A DNA stretch of 48,025 nucleotides. Origin: an uncultured Pirellulaceae bacterium (GTDB taxonomy: Bacteria; Planctomycetota; Planctomycetia; Pirellulales; Pirellulaceae). A model generated the notes under the pieces. It saw nothing but the letters and a program-made list of their open reading frames with translations, made no database searches and was not told the origin of the DNA. Shown here piece after piece: positions 17,713 to 28,697 of the stretch. Position 1 is the first letter of the stretch. Each line of letters opens with the position of its first letter. Both the position numbers and the translations under genes were made by a program. The DNA lies in NCBI GenBank assembly GCA_938036435.1, contig CALHPU010000085.1, forward strand, positions 1 to 48,025, written 5' to 3'.

Positions 17713-18016
17713 GGGCCTGATTGCGGTAAATTATATCTAAGCCGAAAGGAGCAAGCCTTCCGGTACGTGGTGCATCGGACGACGTCACTCGTGCCGCTTT
17801 CACATCAATGGCTCAGATGACTAATCCAGCTGTGACGAAACGATCGTGTAAAGATTCTTGATTCCAATAAGTAATCACAAATGCTGGACTTGTAGCCCAC
17901 CCCACCGCCATGTAATAATTATTAGTCCGTTGTGCGACCGATGGTTAATTCGAGGCGCGACGACCTTCATGTTCCGGCCTTAAGCGCATTTCAGATCCCA
18001 AACAAGAAGAGTTACT
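17713..18016. other. Spacer with hairpin, 17742-17763
   Basis: No gene. CCGAAAGG / CCTTCCGG (17742-17749/17756-17763), with one mismatch and a six-base loop, forms a hairpin 30 bp after acnB. No T tract follows. It resembles the CCGGAAGG-type repeats that recur in planctomycete spacers and may be a weak transcript end. Confidence 0.4.
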
Positions 18017-19447
18017 GTGAAATTTCCCAAGCTCACCTCCCTCAAAACTCCCGAGCAACTCCGCGCCCGTTTCGCAGAACTCGACCTTGATCTAAAAGTG
18101 GCCGACAGTCCAGACGCAGGATCTGACTCTGCATTAGGTCGTTCAATTGAAACTTGCCTTGGCACCGTTGGAAATCGTTTTTCAATTCTGCCGATGGAAG
18201 GATGGGACGGAACCACCGACGGACACCCAACTGACCTTACACGCCGGCGTTGGGAGCTATTCGGAATCAGTGGAGCAAAATTGATTTGGGGTGGAGAAGC
18301 CGTTGCCGTCTCTCCAGAAGGCCGTGCTAATCCAAACCAGTTGATGATCAACCCGGGCACTCTTTCGTCTCTGGAGTCGCTACGAAAAACGCTTACTGAC
18401 GCTCATCAAGAAAAATTTGGGAACACAGACGATCTAAAAGTGGGTCTGCAATTGACTCACTCAGGACGGTTCGCTCGTCCAAACAAGAAAGACACGCTGG
18501 AGCCCACGATCGCCTACCCTCACCCGATTCTCGACGATCGATTCTCAATTACCGATCCGGCGGCCGTCACGATCACCGACGAAGGACTTGATCAATTGGT
18601 TGACAAGTTTATTACCGCAGCAAAAATGGCGGCGTCTGTAGGATACGACTTCGTTGACGTCAAACAGTGCCACGGCTACTTCGGTCACGAGCTTTTGAGC
18701 GGGTACGATCGCCCGGGCAAATACGGTGGCAGTTTCGAGAACCGCACTCGGTTCATTCGCAACATTGTCGAAGGAATTAATGCGGAAGTTCCCGGGCTTA
18801 AGATTGGAAGCCGAATCAGCATCTTCGATTTTTCTCCCTTCACAAAAGGCGAAGACCAAATCGGAGTCAAGCAAAGCTCTGACCAGTACAGCCACGCTTT
18901 TGGAGGCGACGGTACCGGCAGTGGTATCAATCTTGATGAACCCAAGCAGTTGATGGAGCTAATGGAGTCATTGGGCGTTGAGCTAATTTGTGCTTCTGCC
19001 GGTAGCCCCTATTACAACCCGCACATCCAACGGCCTGCAACGGCACCACCATCAGATGGATACCAACCACCAGAAGATCCTTTGGTGGGCGTCGCGCGAC
19101 AGATTAATGCGACAGCCGCCCTGAAATCAGCTTTCCCAAATCTTGTCTTCGTGGGATCTGGTTACTCATACCTTCAAGACTTCCTGCCGCACGTGGGGCA
19201 GGAGGTCGTCGCGGCCGGAAAAGCCGATTTTGTTGGCTTAGGCCGCATGGTGCTTTCGTATCCAGATCTGCCTGCCGATGTGATTGCCGGAGAAAAGCTA
19301 CAACGCAAGAAAATATGTCGCACCTTCAGCGATTGCACAACGGCGCCCAGAAACGGTATGGTGTCAGGCTGTTACCCGTTGGACCCATTCTATAAAGCAC
19401 GGCCTGAACGCAAGCAACTCGTTGAATTGAAAAAAGCGACGTTGTAG
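18017..19447 (+). CDS. NADH:flavin oxidoreductase / Old Yellow Enzyme family protein
   Basis: 476 residues with a GTG start at 18017, preceded by AAGAAG. It has the OYE-like TIM barrel: VKQCHGYFGHELLSGYDRPG and KYGGSFENRTRFIRNIVEGI are the flavin and substrate loop of the class, and FVGSGYSYLQDFLPHVGQEV with DFVGLGRMVLSYPDLPADV is the phosphate-binding C-terminal part. It has a longer N-terminus than single-domain OYEs (an insert before the flavin-site ISGAKLIWGGEAVAV), but ends without the FeS and NAD(P) domains of 2,4-dienoyl-CoA reductases, although cysteines remain in KICRTFSDCTTAPRNG. Substrate unknown. An FAD oxidoreductase follows 198 bp later, possibly functionally linked. Confidence 0.88.
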   Translation: MKFPKLTSLKTPEQLRARFAELDLDLKVADSPDAGSDSALGRSIETCLGTVGNRFSILPMEGWDGTTDGHPTDLTRRRWELFGISGAKLIWGGEAVAVSPEGRANPNQLMINPGTLSSLESLRKTLTDAHQEKFGNTDDLKVGLQLTHSGRFARPNKKDTLEPTIAYPHPILDDRFSITDPAAVTITDEGLDQLVDKFITAAKMAASVGYDFVDVKQCHGYFGHELLSGYDRPGKYGGSFENRTRFIRNIVEGINAEVPGLKIGSRISIFDFSPFTKGEDQIGVKQSSDQYSHAFGGDGTGSGINLDEPKQLMELMESLGVELICASAGSPYYNPHIQRPATAPPSDGYQPPEDPLVGVARQINATAALKSAFPNLVFVGSGYSYLQDFLPHVGQEVVAAGKADFVGLGRMVLSYPDLPADVIAGEKLQRKKICRTFSDCTTAPRNGMVSGCYPLDPFYKARPERKQLVELKKATL

Positions 19448-19491
19448 GCATCGCTTCGGTTGCTGGTGATCTTCCAGAGCTGAATTGACGT

Positions 19492-19513
19492 GTAGTCGGA
19501 TTCACCAGAATTC
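19492..19513 (+). repeat. Solo half-copy of the 22-bp hairpin repeat
   Basis: GTAGTCGGATTCACCAGAATTC matches the reverse complement of 40440-40461 in 19 of 22 positions. No partner arm is next to it. It lies 45 bp after the OYE stop. A GGCCAA/TTGGCC stem (19520-19525/19534-19539) around a T tract follows. Confidence 0.55.
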
Positions 19514-19645
19514 CTGAGCGGCCAAGGATTTTTTTGGCCAAATCCACTACGCACTACTGGTCGTTTTGTCTTGGACGAACCACTGGATTGGGGCCGAGGG
19601 GAAGCAAACTTGCCAACCTGATTACCATTTTGCCCTGAGACGTTT

Positions 19646-20863
19646 GTGTCGAAAATTGCAATCATCGGAAGCGGTATCGCCGGTCTGGTCGCCGCCCGGA
19701 TCTCAAAACTTCAGGGCCACCACGTAACGCTCTTCGAAAAACAAGCCTCCCCGGGCATGGGAGCTCATGGATTCGATTTGCAGATCGACGGCCATCAGAT
19801 TCTTGGTGACCTTCCCTCGCGCATGTTCAATCGAGAACTGTGGCCCAACGTTACCGAACTGTACGACGAACTAAACATCGAGTACGAAACGGTCTCCGCC
19901 AGTCAGAGATTTTTCGACCGCGCAAGTGGACGCTCTTTTTCTTTCGCTCTGCCATTAGACTGGAAAGCGAAGCTAAACGCCGCAATCGGCGCACAATCGC
20001 CTCCAATGCTCAGCAGCCTGAGCCGTCTCCAACAGCAAGCGGCAAAAGACCTAGCCAACGGTATCGTTGCGGGAACGTTTTCTGATTACTTGCGCCAACA
20101 CGGTTTTGGCGATGAGTTTTTGCGGGAGTTTCTTTTTCCTGCGCTTTCGGCGACGGTTTGCACGTGTTCTGATCAAGCCATCGGTAACTACCCGGCCTCG
20201 ATTTTGCTTGACGCCATGCAAAAAATCGCATCGAGGGACGGGCTTTGGCGTGTCTCCAATGGCTCCTCCGCGGTCGTTGCCTCGCTAATTCAGAGCGTAG
20301 ATGAACTGCGGTGCTCGACAAACGTCACTAGTGTCATCGAAGATACTGGAGCGGTAAACGTTTCCTTTGAGGGAGTCGATCAAATATTCGACCGAGTGAT
20401 CGTTGCGACTCAGGCCAACCATGTCGCCAATCTTTGCCCGAATCTGCCCGATTCGATTCAGACCGTCATGGGTGGATTTGAGTACGAAGATGTTTCAGTA
20501 ATCGTACACACCGATCAGCAATTCATGCCAGAACATGAACGTAATTGGAGCGTTTTCAATTTCGAGACATCCCACTCAGGGTCGATGTGCACTGTCTGGC
20601 TGAACAGATTCCACACCCAATGGCCGCCGGTTAGTCCAATCTTTCAGACCATCAAACCGTTTGAGAATCCATCTTTGGGTTCGATCATATGCTCTGCTAA
20701 TCTACAGCGTCCTGTGGTGACATCATCATCTCAAGAGTTGTGGCAATCACTCACTGAGATCAACCAACGTGAGTCTCAGATAAAATTTTGCGGGTCCTAC
20801 GCCGTACCGGGAATTCCACTGCTGGAATCCGCTGTTGTTTCGGCTCAACAGGTGACCCGTTAA
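19646..20863 (+). CDS. FAD-dependent amine-oxidase-like oxidoreductase
   Basis: 405 residues from GTG at 19646. The N-terminus MSKIAIIGSGIAGLVAARIS...VTLFEK is a classic FAD-binding GxGxxG fold with the acidic residue at the end of beta-2. The next part (GMGAHGFDLQIDGHQ) and FDRVIVATQANHV, the GG-doublet-like region, fit the protoporphyrinogen oxidase / amine oxidase superfamily. Length is 40-80 residues short of most members, and the C-terminus (SAVVSAQQVTR) is blunt: the usual final GxxxxEG-type FAD helix is represented by CGSYAVPGIPLLESAVVSAQ. So it may be a small carotenoid- or lipid-related oxidoreductase. Possible partner of the OYE gene upstream. Confidence 0.85.
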   Translation: MSKIAIIGSGIAGLVAARISKLQGHHVTLFEKQASPGMGAHGFDLQIDGHQILGDLPSRMFNRELWPNVTELYDELNIEYETVSASQRFFDRASGRSFSFALPLDWKAKLNAAIGAQSPPMLSSLSRLQQQAAKDLANGIVAGTFSDYLRQHGFGDEFLREFLFPALSATVCTCSDQAIGNYPASILLDAMQKIASRDGLWRVSNGSSAVVASLIQSVDELRCSTNVTSVIEDTGAVNVSFEGVDQIFDRVIVATQANHVANLCPNLPDSIQTVMGGFEYEDVSVIVHTDQQFMPEHERNWSVFNFETSHSGSMCTVWLNRFHTQWPPVSPIFQTIKPFENPSLGSIICSANLQRPVVTSSSQELWQSLTEINQRESQIKFCGSYAVPGIPLLESAVVSAQQVTR

Positions 20864-20964
20864 GTCGATCATGTTCGTTGCTGTAGTTTGGCGTTTCTGT
20901 ATTTTGGTGCTACGACAGATAGGTGGAACCGTCGGCTGGTTCTTAAACAAGTGCTTCATCCAGA

Positions 20965-21121
20965 CTCAACTTTTCGGGTTGCCGGTTCGCGCTTAAGGCG
21001 TAACGTCGCAAAACGTCCGGTAGAAATACCAATTGATTAACGGTGGGGACCGGAGGGCTCGCTCCTAATCGCTCCCATTCGCTTTCATCTAAATCCTAAT
21101 TCCAGATCTGGCCGAAGCACT
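20965..21121 (+). repeat. Dispersed intergenic repeat, copy B
   Basis: Second copy of the repeat at 5967-6111, same orientation on the plus strand. It has about ten more bases between the two conserved blocks, with CGCT-CCCATT repeated next to CGCTTTC. It lies about 100 bp after the FAD oxidoreductase gene, in the spacer 20864-21506, which otherwise has nothing recognisable. Confidence 0.8.
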
Positions 21122-21506
21122 TGGCTGGGCCCTTCCAGATGCTCAAATAGACGTCCAAATGACCGCGACGGATTCACTGCGAAAAAGATTATGCAAGATT
21201 TTTTTTGATGGTTGCGCCGATTATTCTTGCCATTGGTAACCTGTACCGAATTCCCATGTGAAAACGTAGCTTATCTAGCGATGCACCCGATCGTATCTGT
21301 TAAGAGTCGCATCCACTACCGCTCAAGTGGCGATACATAAATAACGGCTTCCTGCTAGCGGTGGTAGGAACGGCCATTTGAAAATACGTCGATTGCCATG
21401 TTTTACCCACTTCGTTACACTAATCGTAAGAGCGGAAGTAGTGAAACGGCAAAACGGATTTTGTCATAAATGCTCGGGAGCAATCGGGCAGTTCACGGAG
21501 GAATGG

Positions 21507-22547
21507 ATGCTGATCAGAGCCAAAATCGTCAAATGCGCCCCCCTATGGTCTCTGACCATTTTTTTGGCGCTAGTTGTTTCAGGCTTGAGTCCTGTCGCAT
21601 TGGCTCAAGATGCTGAAACCGTTTCTGAAGCAGCAGAAAAAGACACGACCGAACCTGTATTTCGCGTGTCCAAGCTCAACCGCGAGAAGGCCCCTACCAA
21701 ACTGGCCAGTAGCGTCGCGGTCGTCGAAGCGACTCCAAATATGGGCCAAGTACCTGCTGAGATGTTGACTCCCGAAGCGGCTGTTGCTGGAGAATACCCA
21801 TCAGCTCAATCGCCTGCAGTACAAAACCACCCGCTGGACAAAGCAATTGAACTTGCCACCAACGGTCTAGCGAAAATGCGTGCGTCGGTTTCCGACTACA
21901 GTGCGATCCTTGTCAAACGCGAGCGCGTCAACGGTGTGCTTTCGTCACCGTCGTACATGCGGGTAAAAGTACGGTGCCCGCGACAAACCGAATCAGGCAC
22001 CACTCCCTTTAGTGTCTATATGAAGTTTCTCAAGCCGCGCAAGTGTGCTGGACGTGAAGTCATTTGGGTAGAGGGTCAAGACGACAACAAACTGTGCGTT
22101 CACGAAAGTGGGATCATGGGAATGAAACGGCTTCATCTCGACCCCGACGGCTGGCTGGCAATGCAGAACAACAAGTACCCTGTCTATGACGTGGGACTTG
22201 AAAATCTGATGATCAAATTGATCGAGAAAGCCCAACGCGATAAAAGCGCCGGGATGTGCGAGGTCCAGTACCGGGACGGCGTCGAACTGATGAAACGTGA
22301 ATGCTCTTTGATCGAGTTACGGCACCAAGAAAAGAAAGCGCCTTACGACTTCCACAAGGCACAGGTCTTCATCGATAAAGAGCTTAACTTACCAATTCGA
22401 TTCGTATCATACGATTGGCCGCGATGCCCCGGGGCCGAACCAGAATTAATCGAAGAGTACACCTACGCCAAAATCGCTCTCAACCAGGGCTTCACAGATC
22501 TGGATTTCAGTCCGGACAATCCAGCGTATAAGTACCCCTCGCGATAG
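21507..22547 (+). CDS. DUF1571 family exported protein
   Basis: 346 residues from ATG 21507. GGAGG stands at 21497-21501, five bases before it, which settles this start over the longer in-frame one at 21378. The N-terminus is a signal (MLIRAKIVKCAPLWSLTIFLALVVSGLSPVALAQ). A low-complexity linker (about 36-110) leads to the family domain with FSVYMKFLKPRKCAGREVIW, and a C-terminal DLDFSPDNPAYKYPSR. DUF1571 is found in planctomycetes and related bacteria; its role is unknown but the fold is probably LolA/LppX-like, binding lipid in the periplasm (inference). A 152-bp gap separates it from the UvrA paralogue. Confidence 0.85.
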   Translation: MLIRAKIVKCAPLWSLTIFLALVVSGLSPVALAQDAETVSEAAEKDTTEPVFRVSKLNREKAPTKLASSVAVVEATPNMGQVPAEMLTPEAAVAGEYPSAQSPAVQNHPLDKAIELATNGLAKMRASVSDYSAILVKRERVNGVLSSPSYMRVKVRCPRQTESGTTPFSVYMKFLKPRKCAGREVIWVEGQDDNKLCVHESGIMGMKRLHLDPDGWLAMQNNKYPVYDVGLENLMIKLIEKAQRDKSAGMCEVQYRDGVELMKRECSLIELRHQEKKAPYDFHKAQVFIDKELNLPIRFVSYDWPRCPGAEPELIEEYTYAKIALNQGFTDLDFSPDNPAYKYPSR

Positions 22548-22699
22548 ATGCTCGCGACGAATTCCAACGGGCTTATCGCGAAAGCAACGAAAGAAGTGAA
22601 GTTTCGGCGACTATCTCCTACAGCTTTCTGCCTCGCGGCTGATCGGCTATTATCAGGAAACTTAAAGCGCGTCGTTTCTCAACTATTACTTCTTCGCCC

Positions 22700-25564
22700 A
22701 TGCCGCCCGTCGAAACTCAAGCTGAACGTTCGGCACGCCTGACTTCAAACGCAACCTGCATCGAGATACGCGGAGCACGCACGCACAACCTGCGCGACAT
22801 CGATCTGGACATCCCGCACAACCAATTGGTTGTCATCACCGGGCGCAGCGGCAGCGGTAAAAGCTCTCTGGCGTTTCACACTTTGTTCAACGAGGGGCAG
22901 CGGCAGTTTTTCGAAAGCCAGCCTTTTTCAGCTCGCAAATTCTTTCGGCAACTTCCTGAACCAGACGTTGATTCGATCCGCGGTCTGCCGCCAACACTGA
23001 GCCTTGATCAGACTTCGGGAAGCATGAATCCGCGTTCGACGGTGGGAACCGTGACGGAAATCTACGACTACCTCCGTCTGCTCATGGCGCGCGTCGGCGA
23101 AGTACACTGCCACCAGTGCGACAGCCTAATTGATCAACAGTCGCCAGAAGATATCTGTAAACGCTTGATGCGGCTACCTGAATCCACGCGTCTGATGCTG
23201 ATGGCGCCTGTCGTTCACCATCAGGCAGGATCTCATGAAGCGGCGTTTGAGTCTATTCGGCGTGAGCGTTTGGTACGGGTGCGTGTCGACGGTATTGTTC
23301 AAGACATTGATCACATCAAGCCTTTGCCCGAGAGCCTGCCCCACTCGATTGAAGCGGTCGCTGATCGAATTATCATCAAACCCGGTATTGAAGACCGTTT
23401 GATCAAAGCGATTGAATTGTCAGTCAAACTCAGCGGCGGGGCGGTGATCGCGTGCTGGCTGACGCCCGAGAAATCAAACGCACAAACAAAATCCGATCCT
23501 TCGCTCTGGGATGAGAAGCTTTACAGTACGCGTTACGCATGCTCGAACTGTGACATCGACTACGCAGAAGTGGAACCGCGTTCGTTCAGCTTCAACAGTC
23601 CGCTGGGAGCATGTGAGTCCTGCGGTGGGCTTGGGTTCGCGATTCACTTCGATCCGCGTCAAGTCGTCCCAGATAGGTCAAAATCGTTAGTCGATCGGGC
23701 TGTCGCCGTTTGGGGTGATTTAACAAAAGCAGCTTACTTAAAGAAAGTACAACAGGTCGCGCCATTGCTGGCTCAATTGGATGGTGATGTCACTCTCGAA
23801 ACTCCACTTGATCAACTGAATTCAGATCAGTGGCAAACGCTCCTGTACCACAGCGACCGCAACGCGCCCGGGCTGATGGTGCTGCTAGAGCGCGACCTGT
23901 CCACATCACTCGATGATGACTGGTGTGATCGATTGCTGGACATGGAAACACGCCTCGAGTGCAATCAGTGCCAAGGAAGTCGCCTCAACCTCGTGTCCAA
24001 CGCCGTACGCCTGAGCGACGCCAACATGGCAAAAATTGTCTCGATGTCGCTGAGTGATGCGCTAACTTTTTTCGAGAACTTGGAGTTTGAAGATTCTGAA
24101 GCCCAACTCCCGCAAATAGCCGCTCCAATTGTCAAAGCCATCGTCAAACGGCTCACGTTTCTTGTGGAGGTTGGCGTCAGTTACCTAACCCTTGGCAGGT
24201 CCACCGATTCGCTTTCGGGAGGCGAGTATCAGCGCACACGTCTGGGAACTTCGGTCGGTGCTGGTCTGACCAACGTGTGCTATATCCTTGACGAACCCTC
24301 GATTGGTCTGCATCAGCGTGACAATCAAAGGCTGATTGATTCGATCAAGCGTTTGCGTGACGCGGGAAATTCGATGGTCGTGATCGAGCACGATGAATCG
24401 ATGATGCGTGCTGCGGACCATCTGATCGAAATTGGTCCCGGAGCAGGAACCGAGGGCGGACGCGTGATGGCTGCCGGAACGATTGACCAGTTTGAGTCCA
24501 CAGACGGCAGTGTGACCGGACAATATTTGTCCGGAACAAAATGCATTCAAACGTGCCACAATCGGCGTCGTATTGACGACAACCGTATGATCAAAATTCG
24601 TGGCGCGACGGGCTTCAACCTAAAAGATCTGGACGTAGACGTTCCGCTGGGCGTTCTAACTTGTGTCACTGGTGTTAGTGGCAGCGGAAAAAGTACGCTG
24701 ATCAATCAGACGTTGGTGCCCGCTGTGAAACGACATCTGGATTTGGTGTCCTTACCGCCGGCGCCCCACGAAATGATTTCTGGACTCGAGCAAATCGATT
24801 CGCTGGTGTTCGTAGATCAAAAACCGGTGGGCCGGTCGGCCAAAAGTTGTCCGGCAACCTATACTGGTTTGTTTGACGAATTTCGCAAGATGTTTGCTGC
24901 CACGCGCGTTGCCAAGGAACGTGGCTATACAATTACGCGATTCAGCTTTAATTCGAAAACGGGTCGGTGTGAGCAGTGCCTTGGACACGGGCACCAAAAA
25001 GTTCGTCTAGATTTCCTGCCGGATGTCTTCGTCAAGTGTGACGCTTGCCAAGGCCGCCGATTCAATCCGCTGACTCTGCAAGCCAAGTTCGGCAAGTTTT
25101 CGATCGCAGATGTGCTTGAGATGACGGTCGAGCAAGCGTTGCTTCAGTTCGCTGGATTCAGTCGCATCGCGCGCGTGCTGCAGTGTTTGTCGGATGTCGG
25201 ATTGGGCTATGTTAAGCTTGGTCAACCCGCCAACAGTCTCTCTGGCGGCGAATCGCAACGGATCAAGCTGGCCAAGGAATTATCCATCGAGCGCGAGGGG
25301 CACACGCTGTACGTGCTTGACGAACCCACGACGGGTCTACATTTCGCCGACATTGACGAACTGCTGACGGTGCTTCAGCGGATCGTAGATCGGGGAAACA
25401 GTATGATCGTGATCGAACACAATTTGGATGTGGTCGCCAATGCCGACTGGATCATCGATTTGGGACCTGAGGGCGGTGAAGCAGGCGGCAACCTAGTCGC
25501 TGCGGGCACTCCAGAGGACGTGGCCAAAATCGCCCAGTCACTTACAGGACAGTGGCTGAAGTGA
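22700..25564 (+). CDS. UvrA-type excinuclease ABC ATPase, divergent paralogue
   Basis: 954 residues, near the usual UvrA length. It has two ABC ATPase halves: Walker [10 protein letters not shown] (48-56) and GVSGSGKST (about 657-665), signature motifs SLSGGEYQ and SLSGGESQ, and Walker [11 protein letters not shown] and [10 protein letters not shown]. Two CxxC zinc sites are present, one in [16 protein letters not shown], another in [34 protein letters not shown] is classical. The early segment [20 protein letters not shown], where housekeeping UvrA has a conserved AYARQF block, differs. It could detect lesions in nucleotide excision repair, or be a UvrA2-like damage or drug-tolerance protein. 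The addBA-type genes follow on the same strand. Confidence 0.9.
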   Translation: MPPVETQAERSARLTSNATCIEIRGARTHNLRDIDLDIPHNQLVVITGRSGSGKSSLAFHTLFNEGQRQFFESQPFSARKFFRQLPEPDVDSIRGLPPTLSLDQTSGSMNPRSTVGTVTEIYDYLRLLMARVGEVHCHQCDSLIDQQSPEDICKRLMRLPESTRLMLMAPVVHHQAGSHEAAFESIRRERLVRVRVDGIVQDIDHIKPLPESLPHSIEAVADRIIIKPGIEDRLIKAIELSVKLSGGAVIACWLTPEKSNAQTKSDPSLWDEKLYSTRYACSNCDIDYAEVEPRSFSFNSPLGACESCGGLGFAIHFDPRQVVPDRSKSLVDRAVAVWGDLTKAAYLKKVQQVAPLLAQLDGDVTLETPLDQLNSDQWQTLLYHSDRNAPGLMVLLERDLSTSLDDDWCDRLLDMETRLECNQCQGSRLNLVSNAVRLSDANMAKIVSMSLSDALTFFENLEFEDSEAQLPQIAAPIVKAIVKRLTFLVEVGVSYLTLGRSTDSLSGGEYQRTRLGTSVGAGLTNVCYILDEPSIGLHQRDNQRLIDSIKRLRDAGNSMVVIEHDESMMRAADHLIEIGPGAGTEGGRVMAAGTIDQFESTDGSVTGQYLSGTKCIQTCHNRRRIDDNRMIKIRGATGFNLKDLDVDVPLGVLTCVTGVSGSGKSTLINQTLVPAVKRHLDLVSLPPAPHEMISGLEQIDSLVFVDQKPVGRSAKSCPATYTGLFDEFRKMFAATRVAKERGYTITRFSFNSKTGRCEQCLGHGHQKVRLDFLPDVFVKCDACQGRRFNPLTLQAKFGKFSIADVLEMTVEQALLQFAGFSRIARVLQCLSDVGLGYVKLGQPANSLSGGESQRIKLAKELSIEREGHTLYVLDEPTTGLHFADIDELLTVLQRIVDRGNSMIVIEHNLDVVANADWIIDLGPEGGEAGGNLVAAGTPEDVAKIAQSLTGQWLK

Positions 25565-25697
25565 CACCGATCGTCAGTGCTGAGGCTGTTAGCGTACTTC
25601 CGGTCACTCCCCTGCGCCGTCCAAAATTGCTACAATCTTTTCAGACTACTCAGTGTAATGTGTTTGCCCTGGGCATCTCGAAACAAAGACCACATGG

Positions 25698-28697
25698 ATG
25701 GGTGCCGTGGGCGACAAAATCGAACGTATCTTTTTGGGGTTGAGCCGACCACCGCTTCACTCGGCGGTTGATCTGGTCATTGAGAAATACGCCAAAATTG
25801 ACGCGCTCGATGCGAGGGCCACTACGGAGTTGGACCTTTCTAATTTTTTGCTGGTGCTTCCCACAAGCCGATCTTCCAAACGCCTGCTGCAATTGCTCGT
25901 TCAGAAAACAGCCCAGCAGAATATTCGCTTCACGCCACCACAAATCATCACCGTCGGTGACCTTCCCGAACATCTCTACGCCGCCGAAAAATCTCTGGCC
26001 ACCGATCTCGCTCAGCAAATCGCATGGAGTAAAGCACTTCGCCAAGCTGATCCTGAATTGATCGAGGCACTGTTGGGACGGCCGAGCGATGAAGATGCGG
26101 ACTCGGATTCATCTGAGATGCTAGAAAGATGGCAGCCGCTGGCAAAGCTGCTTTCCCGATTGCACACGCGCCTTGCCAGCGACATTTGGAGTTTCCGAAG
26201 CGTGGCACGAGAGGTTCGTGACGTCAAGAATTTTCTCTCCGAGGAACAAGCGCGTTGGGACGCGCTAAAAATCATCCAAGACCAGTATTACGCGATTCTT
26301 AAACGCGCGAACCTGTGGGACCGACAGGCAGCCCGCAGCTACGTCGCAGCGGGTGCCAAGATCGGCGAAAAGCGTTGCGACACCAACAAGCAGATCGTCC
26401 TGATCGCCGTTGCCGATCTTAACCGCAGCATCTCCGGCATGCTGCAGCAAATCGCATCCTCGGTGACTAGCATGATCGTCGCCGACGAATCCATGGCCGA
26501 TCGCTTCAACGATTTTGGAAGTTTAATCACCTCCGCATGGTTGGACGTCGATATTAGGATCGATGACAATAAGATCTTGATCGTCGATACGCCAGCCGAT
26601 CAAGCGTTTGCGGTTTCGCATCACTTGACGCATTTGGCATCCGGAACCGATTATGCGACAGATCAAGTCACCATCGGCGTGCCTGATGCGACGGTCATCC
26701 CGCAGCTCGAACGCGCAATGGGTGCGATCGACGTCCCCTTCCGCAATCTCGCCGGCCGGTCGCTTAGCGAAACAGCTCCAGTCCGATTATTGATTGCGTG
26801 TCGTGATTACTTACAGGCACAGACATATGACTCGTTCGCATCACTAGTGCGACATCCTGATGTCTTTCAATGGGTGACCGACACGATCGACGATGACCAG
26901 TGGCTGGCCGAACTGGACAGCTACCAGAACGCCCACTTGCCAGACAAAATCCTCGTCACGCAAAAGCAACCATTCGGCGATCCCAAGAAAATCGCATCCC
27001 GTCACGACGCCAAAGATCCAAACTCAAAGCACCGAGCCACGGCTGCCGCTGCGACCAGTGAGGTCCTTAACGAGATCCATTCTCTCGTCCGTGACCTGCT
27101 TAAACCGCTCGCCGAAGGCACGCGCCCAATTGTGCAGTGGAGCCAGCCTTGGACGGAGGTGCTGCTAAACATCTACGGCAATCGAAGCTTGCGCAAAACT
27201 GACGACGCCGATCGAGCGACCATCAAAGCTTGCGAGGCCATTTATTTGGCGCTAGCGAATCAACAGCAGGTTCCTGCCGAATTTGGCACCATCGTCACCG
27301 CGGCTCAGGCATTGCAGTGGGCGCTAGAAGCGGCGTCCGAGCAACGTGTGCTGCCCTCCCCCATTCCTGAAGCGGTTGAGTTCGCTGGTTGGCTGGACCT
27401 GCCTTTGGACGATGCTGAAGTGATGATCGTCACGGGAATGAATGACGATTCGGTTCCGACCTCAGAGGTCGGACATCAGTTCCTTCCCAATGCACTTTGT
27501 GAACAGCTCGAGATTCTTGACAACAATCGCCGATACGCGCGCGACTGTTACGCGTTGACGGTGATCACGTCCGTGCGAGACGATTTCCTGCTGGTTGTAG
27601 GCCGCCATGATGAGAAAGAGGAGCCTAAGAAACCGAGCCGTTTGTTGTTCGCCGATTCGGCCGAGGTAAGTGCTTGGCGGGCCAAAGCATTTTTTACCTT
27701 CCGCGGCCAAAACGAATCCCAACTGTGGTTAGGGAATTACCCCGATCCACCTCAAGAGCAGCAGATCGAAATCCCGTTTCCCATCTGCACTCATCCGTTG
27801 GAGCAGATGAGCGTGACGAAGTTTCGCGAGTTTCTTAAATGCCCCTACCGGTTTTATCTGAACATTATTTTGAAGCTTCGAACAGCGACCGACGACTGGC
27901 GAGAATTGAGCGCGGGCACGTTCGGTGATTTGGCTCACGAGGTTTTAGAGGCATTTGCCGAAAGTGAACTGCGCGACTCCAGCAATGACAAATTGATCTT
28001 TGAGTTCCTTGCTGGCGAATTGGAAGATCAGGCTCGCCGGCTCTTTTCCACCTCGCGCTTACCCGCGGTCAGAATTCAAATGCAGCAACTTCGCCATCGA
28101 CTCGAGCGTTTCGCAACGGCTCAAGCAAATCACAGGCGTTCGGGCTGGCGAATCGTCAGCACCGAGGAACTACTTAAGCATCCATTGAACGTTGATGGAC
28201 AGGTCTTTACGATCACCGGAAAGATCGACCGTGTGGACCAACACCAGGAGACCGGCCAAGTCGCCATTTGGGACTACAAGACTTCCGACAAAGGCGAGGG
28301 GCCCTACAAGTCGCATAAGACACGCTCGAAGTGGAAGGATCTGCAACTGCCCTTGTATCGTCATCTTGTGAAGGAGGTTGCGGCGGTTAAGAACGCCAAT
28401 CTCAGCACGATCACTCTTGGGTATGTGCTGCTGTCAAAGGACCTCGACAGCATCGCATTTGAGGAAGCAGAATTTACTGCTGATGAGCTTCAAGAAGCCG
28501 ATGAATTGGCGTTTGATTGCATTCGCAAGATTCGCAAGGGACTTTACTGGCCGCCTGAAGAACAGCCGCCGCTCTATTCTGAGGATTTTGCCGCCATCTG
28601 TCAGGACAATGTCTTTGAGAGATTCGATGTGGCACACAATACGCCTGAAGCGCTTGCCGTCGAGGAAAAAGAGACGGAGGTGGAACTGCCATGGTAG
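25698..28697 (+). CDS. addB: AddB-like subunit of a helicase-nuclease (PD-(D/E)XK)
   Basis: 999 residues, comparable to AddB. Its N-terminal NFLLVLPTSRSSKRLLQLL is the degenerate helicase-fold start seen in ATPase-inactive AddB proteins; no intact Walker A is seen. The C-terminal nuclease has GDLAHEVLEAFAES, GKIDRVDQ and WDYKTS with Asp859 and Lys861. Cys715 (LKCPYRFYL) matches the first iron-sulfur cysteine of AddB, but the C-terminal CxxCxxxxxC group is missing (only single cysteines near 941 and 966), so the cluster is probably lost. Start ATG 25698; an out-of-frame ATG at 25694 precedes. It overlaps the helicase gene by 7 nt, so it should work with it at double-strand-break ends. Confidence 0.85.
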   Translation: MGAVGDKIERIFLGLSRPPLHSAVDLVIEKYAKIDALDARATTELDLSNFLLVLPTSRSSKRLLQLLVQKTAQQNIRFTPPQIITVGDLPEHLYAAEKSLATDLAQQIAWSKALRQADPELIEALLGRPSDEDADSDSSEMLERWQPLAKLLSRLHTRLASDIWSFRSVAREVRDVKNFLSEEQARWDALKIIQDQYYAILKRANLWDRQAARSYVAAGAKIGEKRCDTNKQIVLIAVADLNRSISGMLQQIASSVTSMIVADESMADRFNDFGSLITSAWLDVDIRIDDNKILIVDTPADQAFAVSHHLTHLASGTDYATDQVTIGVPDATVIPQLERAMGAIDVPFRNLAGRSLSETAPVRLLIACRDYLQAQTYDSFASLVRHPDVFQWVTDTIDDDQWLAELDSYQNAHLPDKILVTQKQPFGDPKKIASRHDAKDPNSKHRATAAAATSEVLNEIHSLVRDLLKPLAEGTRPIVQWSQPWTEVLLNIYGNRSLRKTDDADRATIKACEAIYLALANQQQVPAEFGTIVTAAQALQWALEAASEQRVLPSPIPEAVEFAGWLDLPLDDAEVMIVTGMNDDSVPTSEVGHQFLPNALCEQLEILDNNRRYARDCYALTVITSVRDDFLLVVGRHDEKEEPKKPSRLLFADSAEVSAWRAKAFFTFRGQNESQLWLGNYPDPPQEQQIEIPFPICTHPLEQMSVTKFREFLKCPYRFYLNIILKLRTATDDWRELSAGTFGDLAHEVLEAFAESELRDSSNDKLIFEFLAGELEDQARRLFSTSRLPAVRIQMQQLRHRLERFATAQANHRRSGWRIVSTEELLKHPLNVDGQVFTITGKIDRVDQHQETGQVAIWDYKTSDKGEGPYKSHKTRSKWKDLQLPLYRHLVKEVAAVKNANLSTITLGYVLLSKDLDSIAFEEAEFTADELQEADELAFDCIRKIRKGLYWPPEEQPPLYSEDFAAICQDNVFERFDVAHNTPEALAVEEKETEVELPW

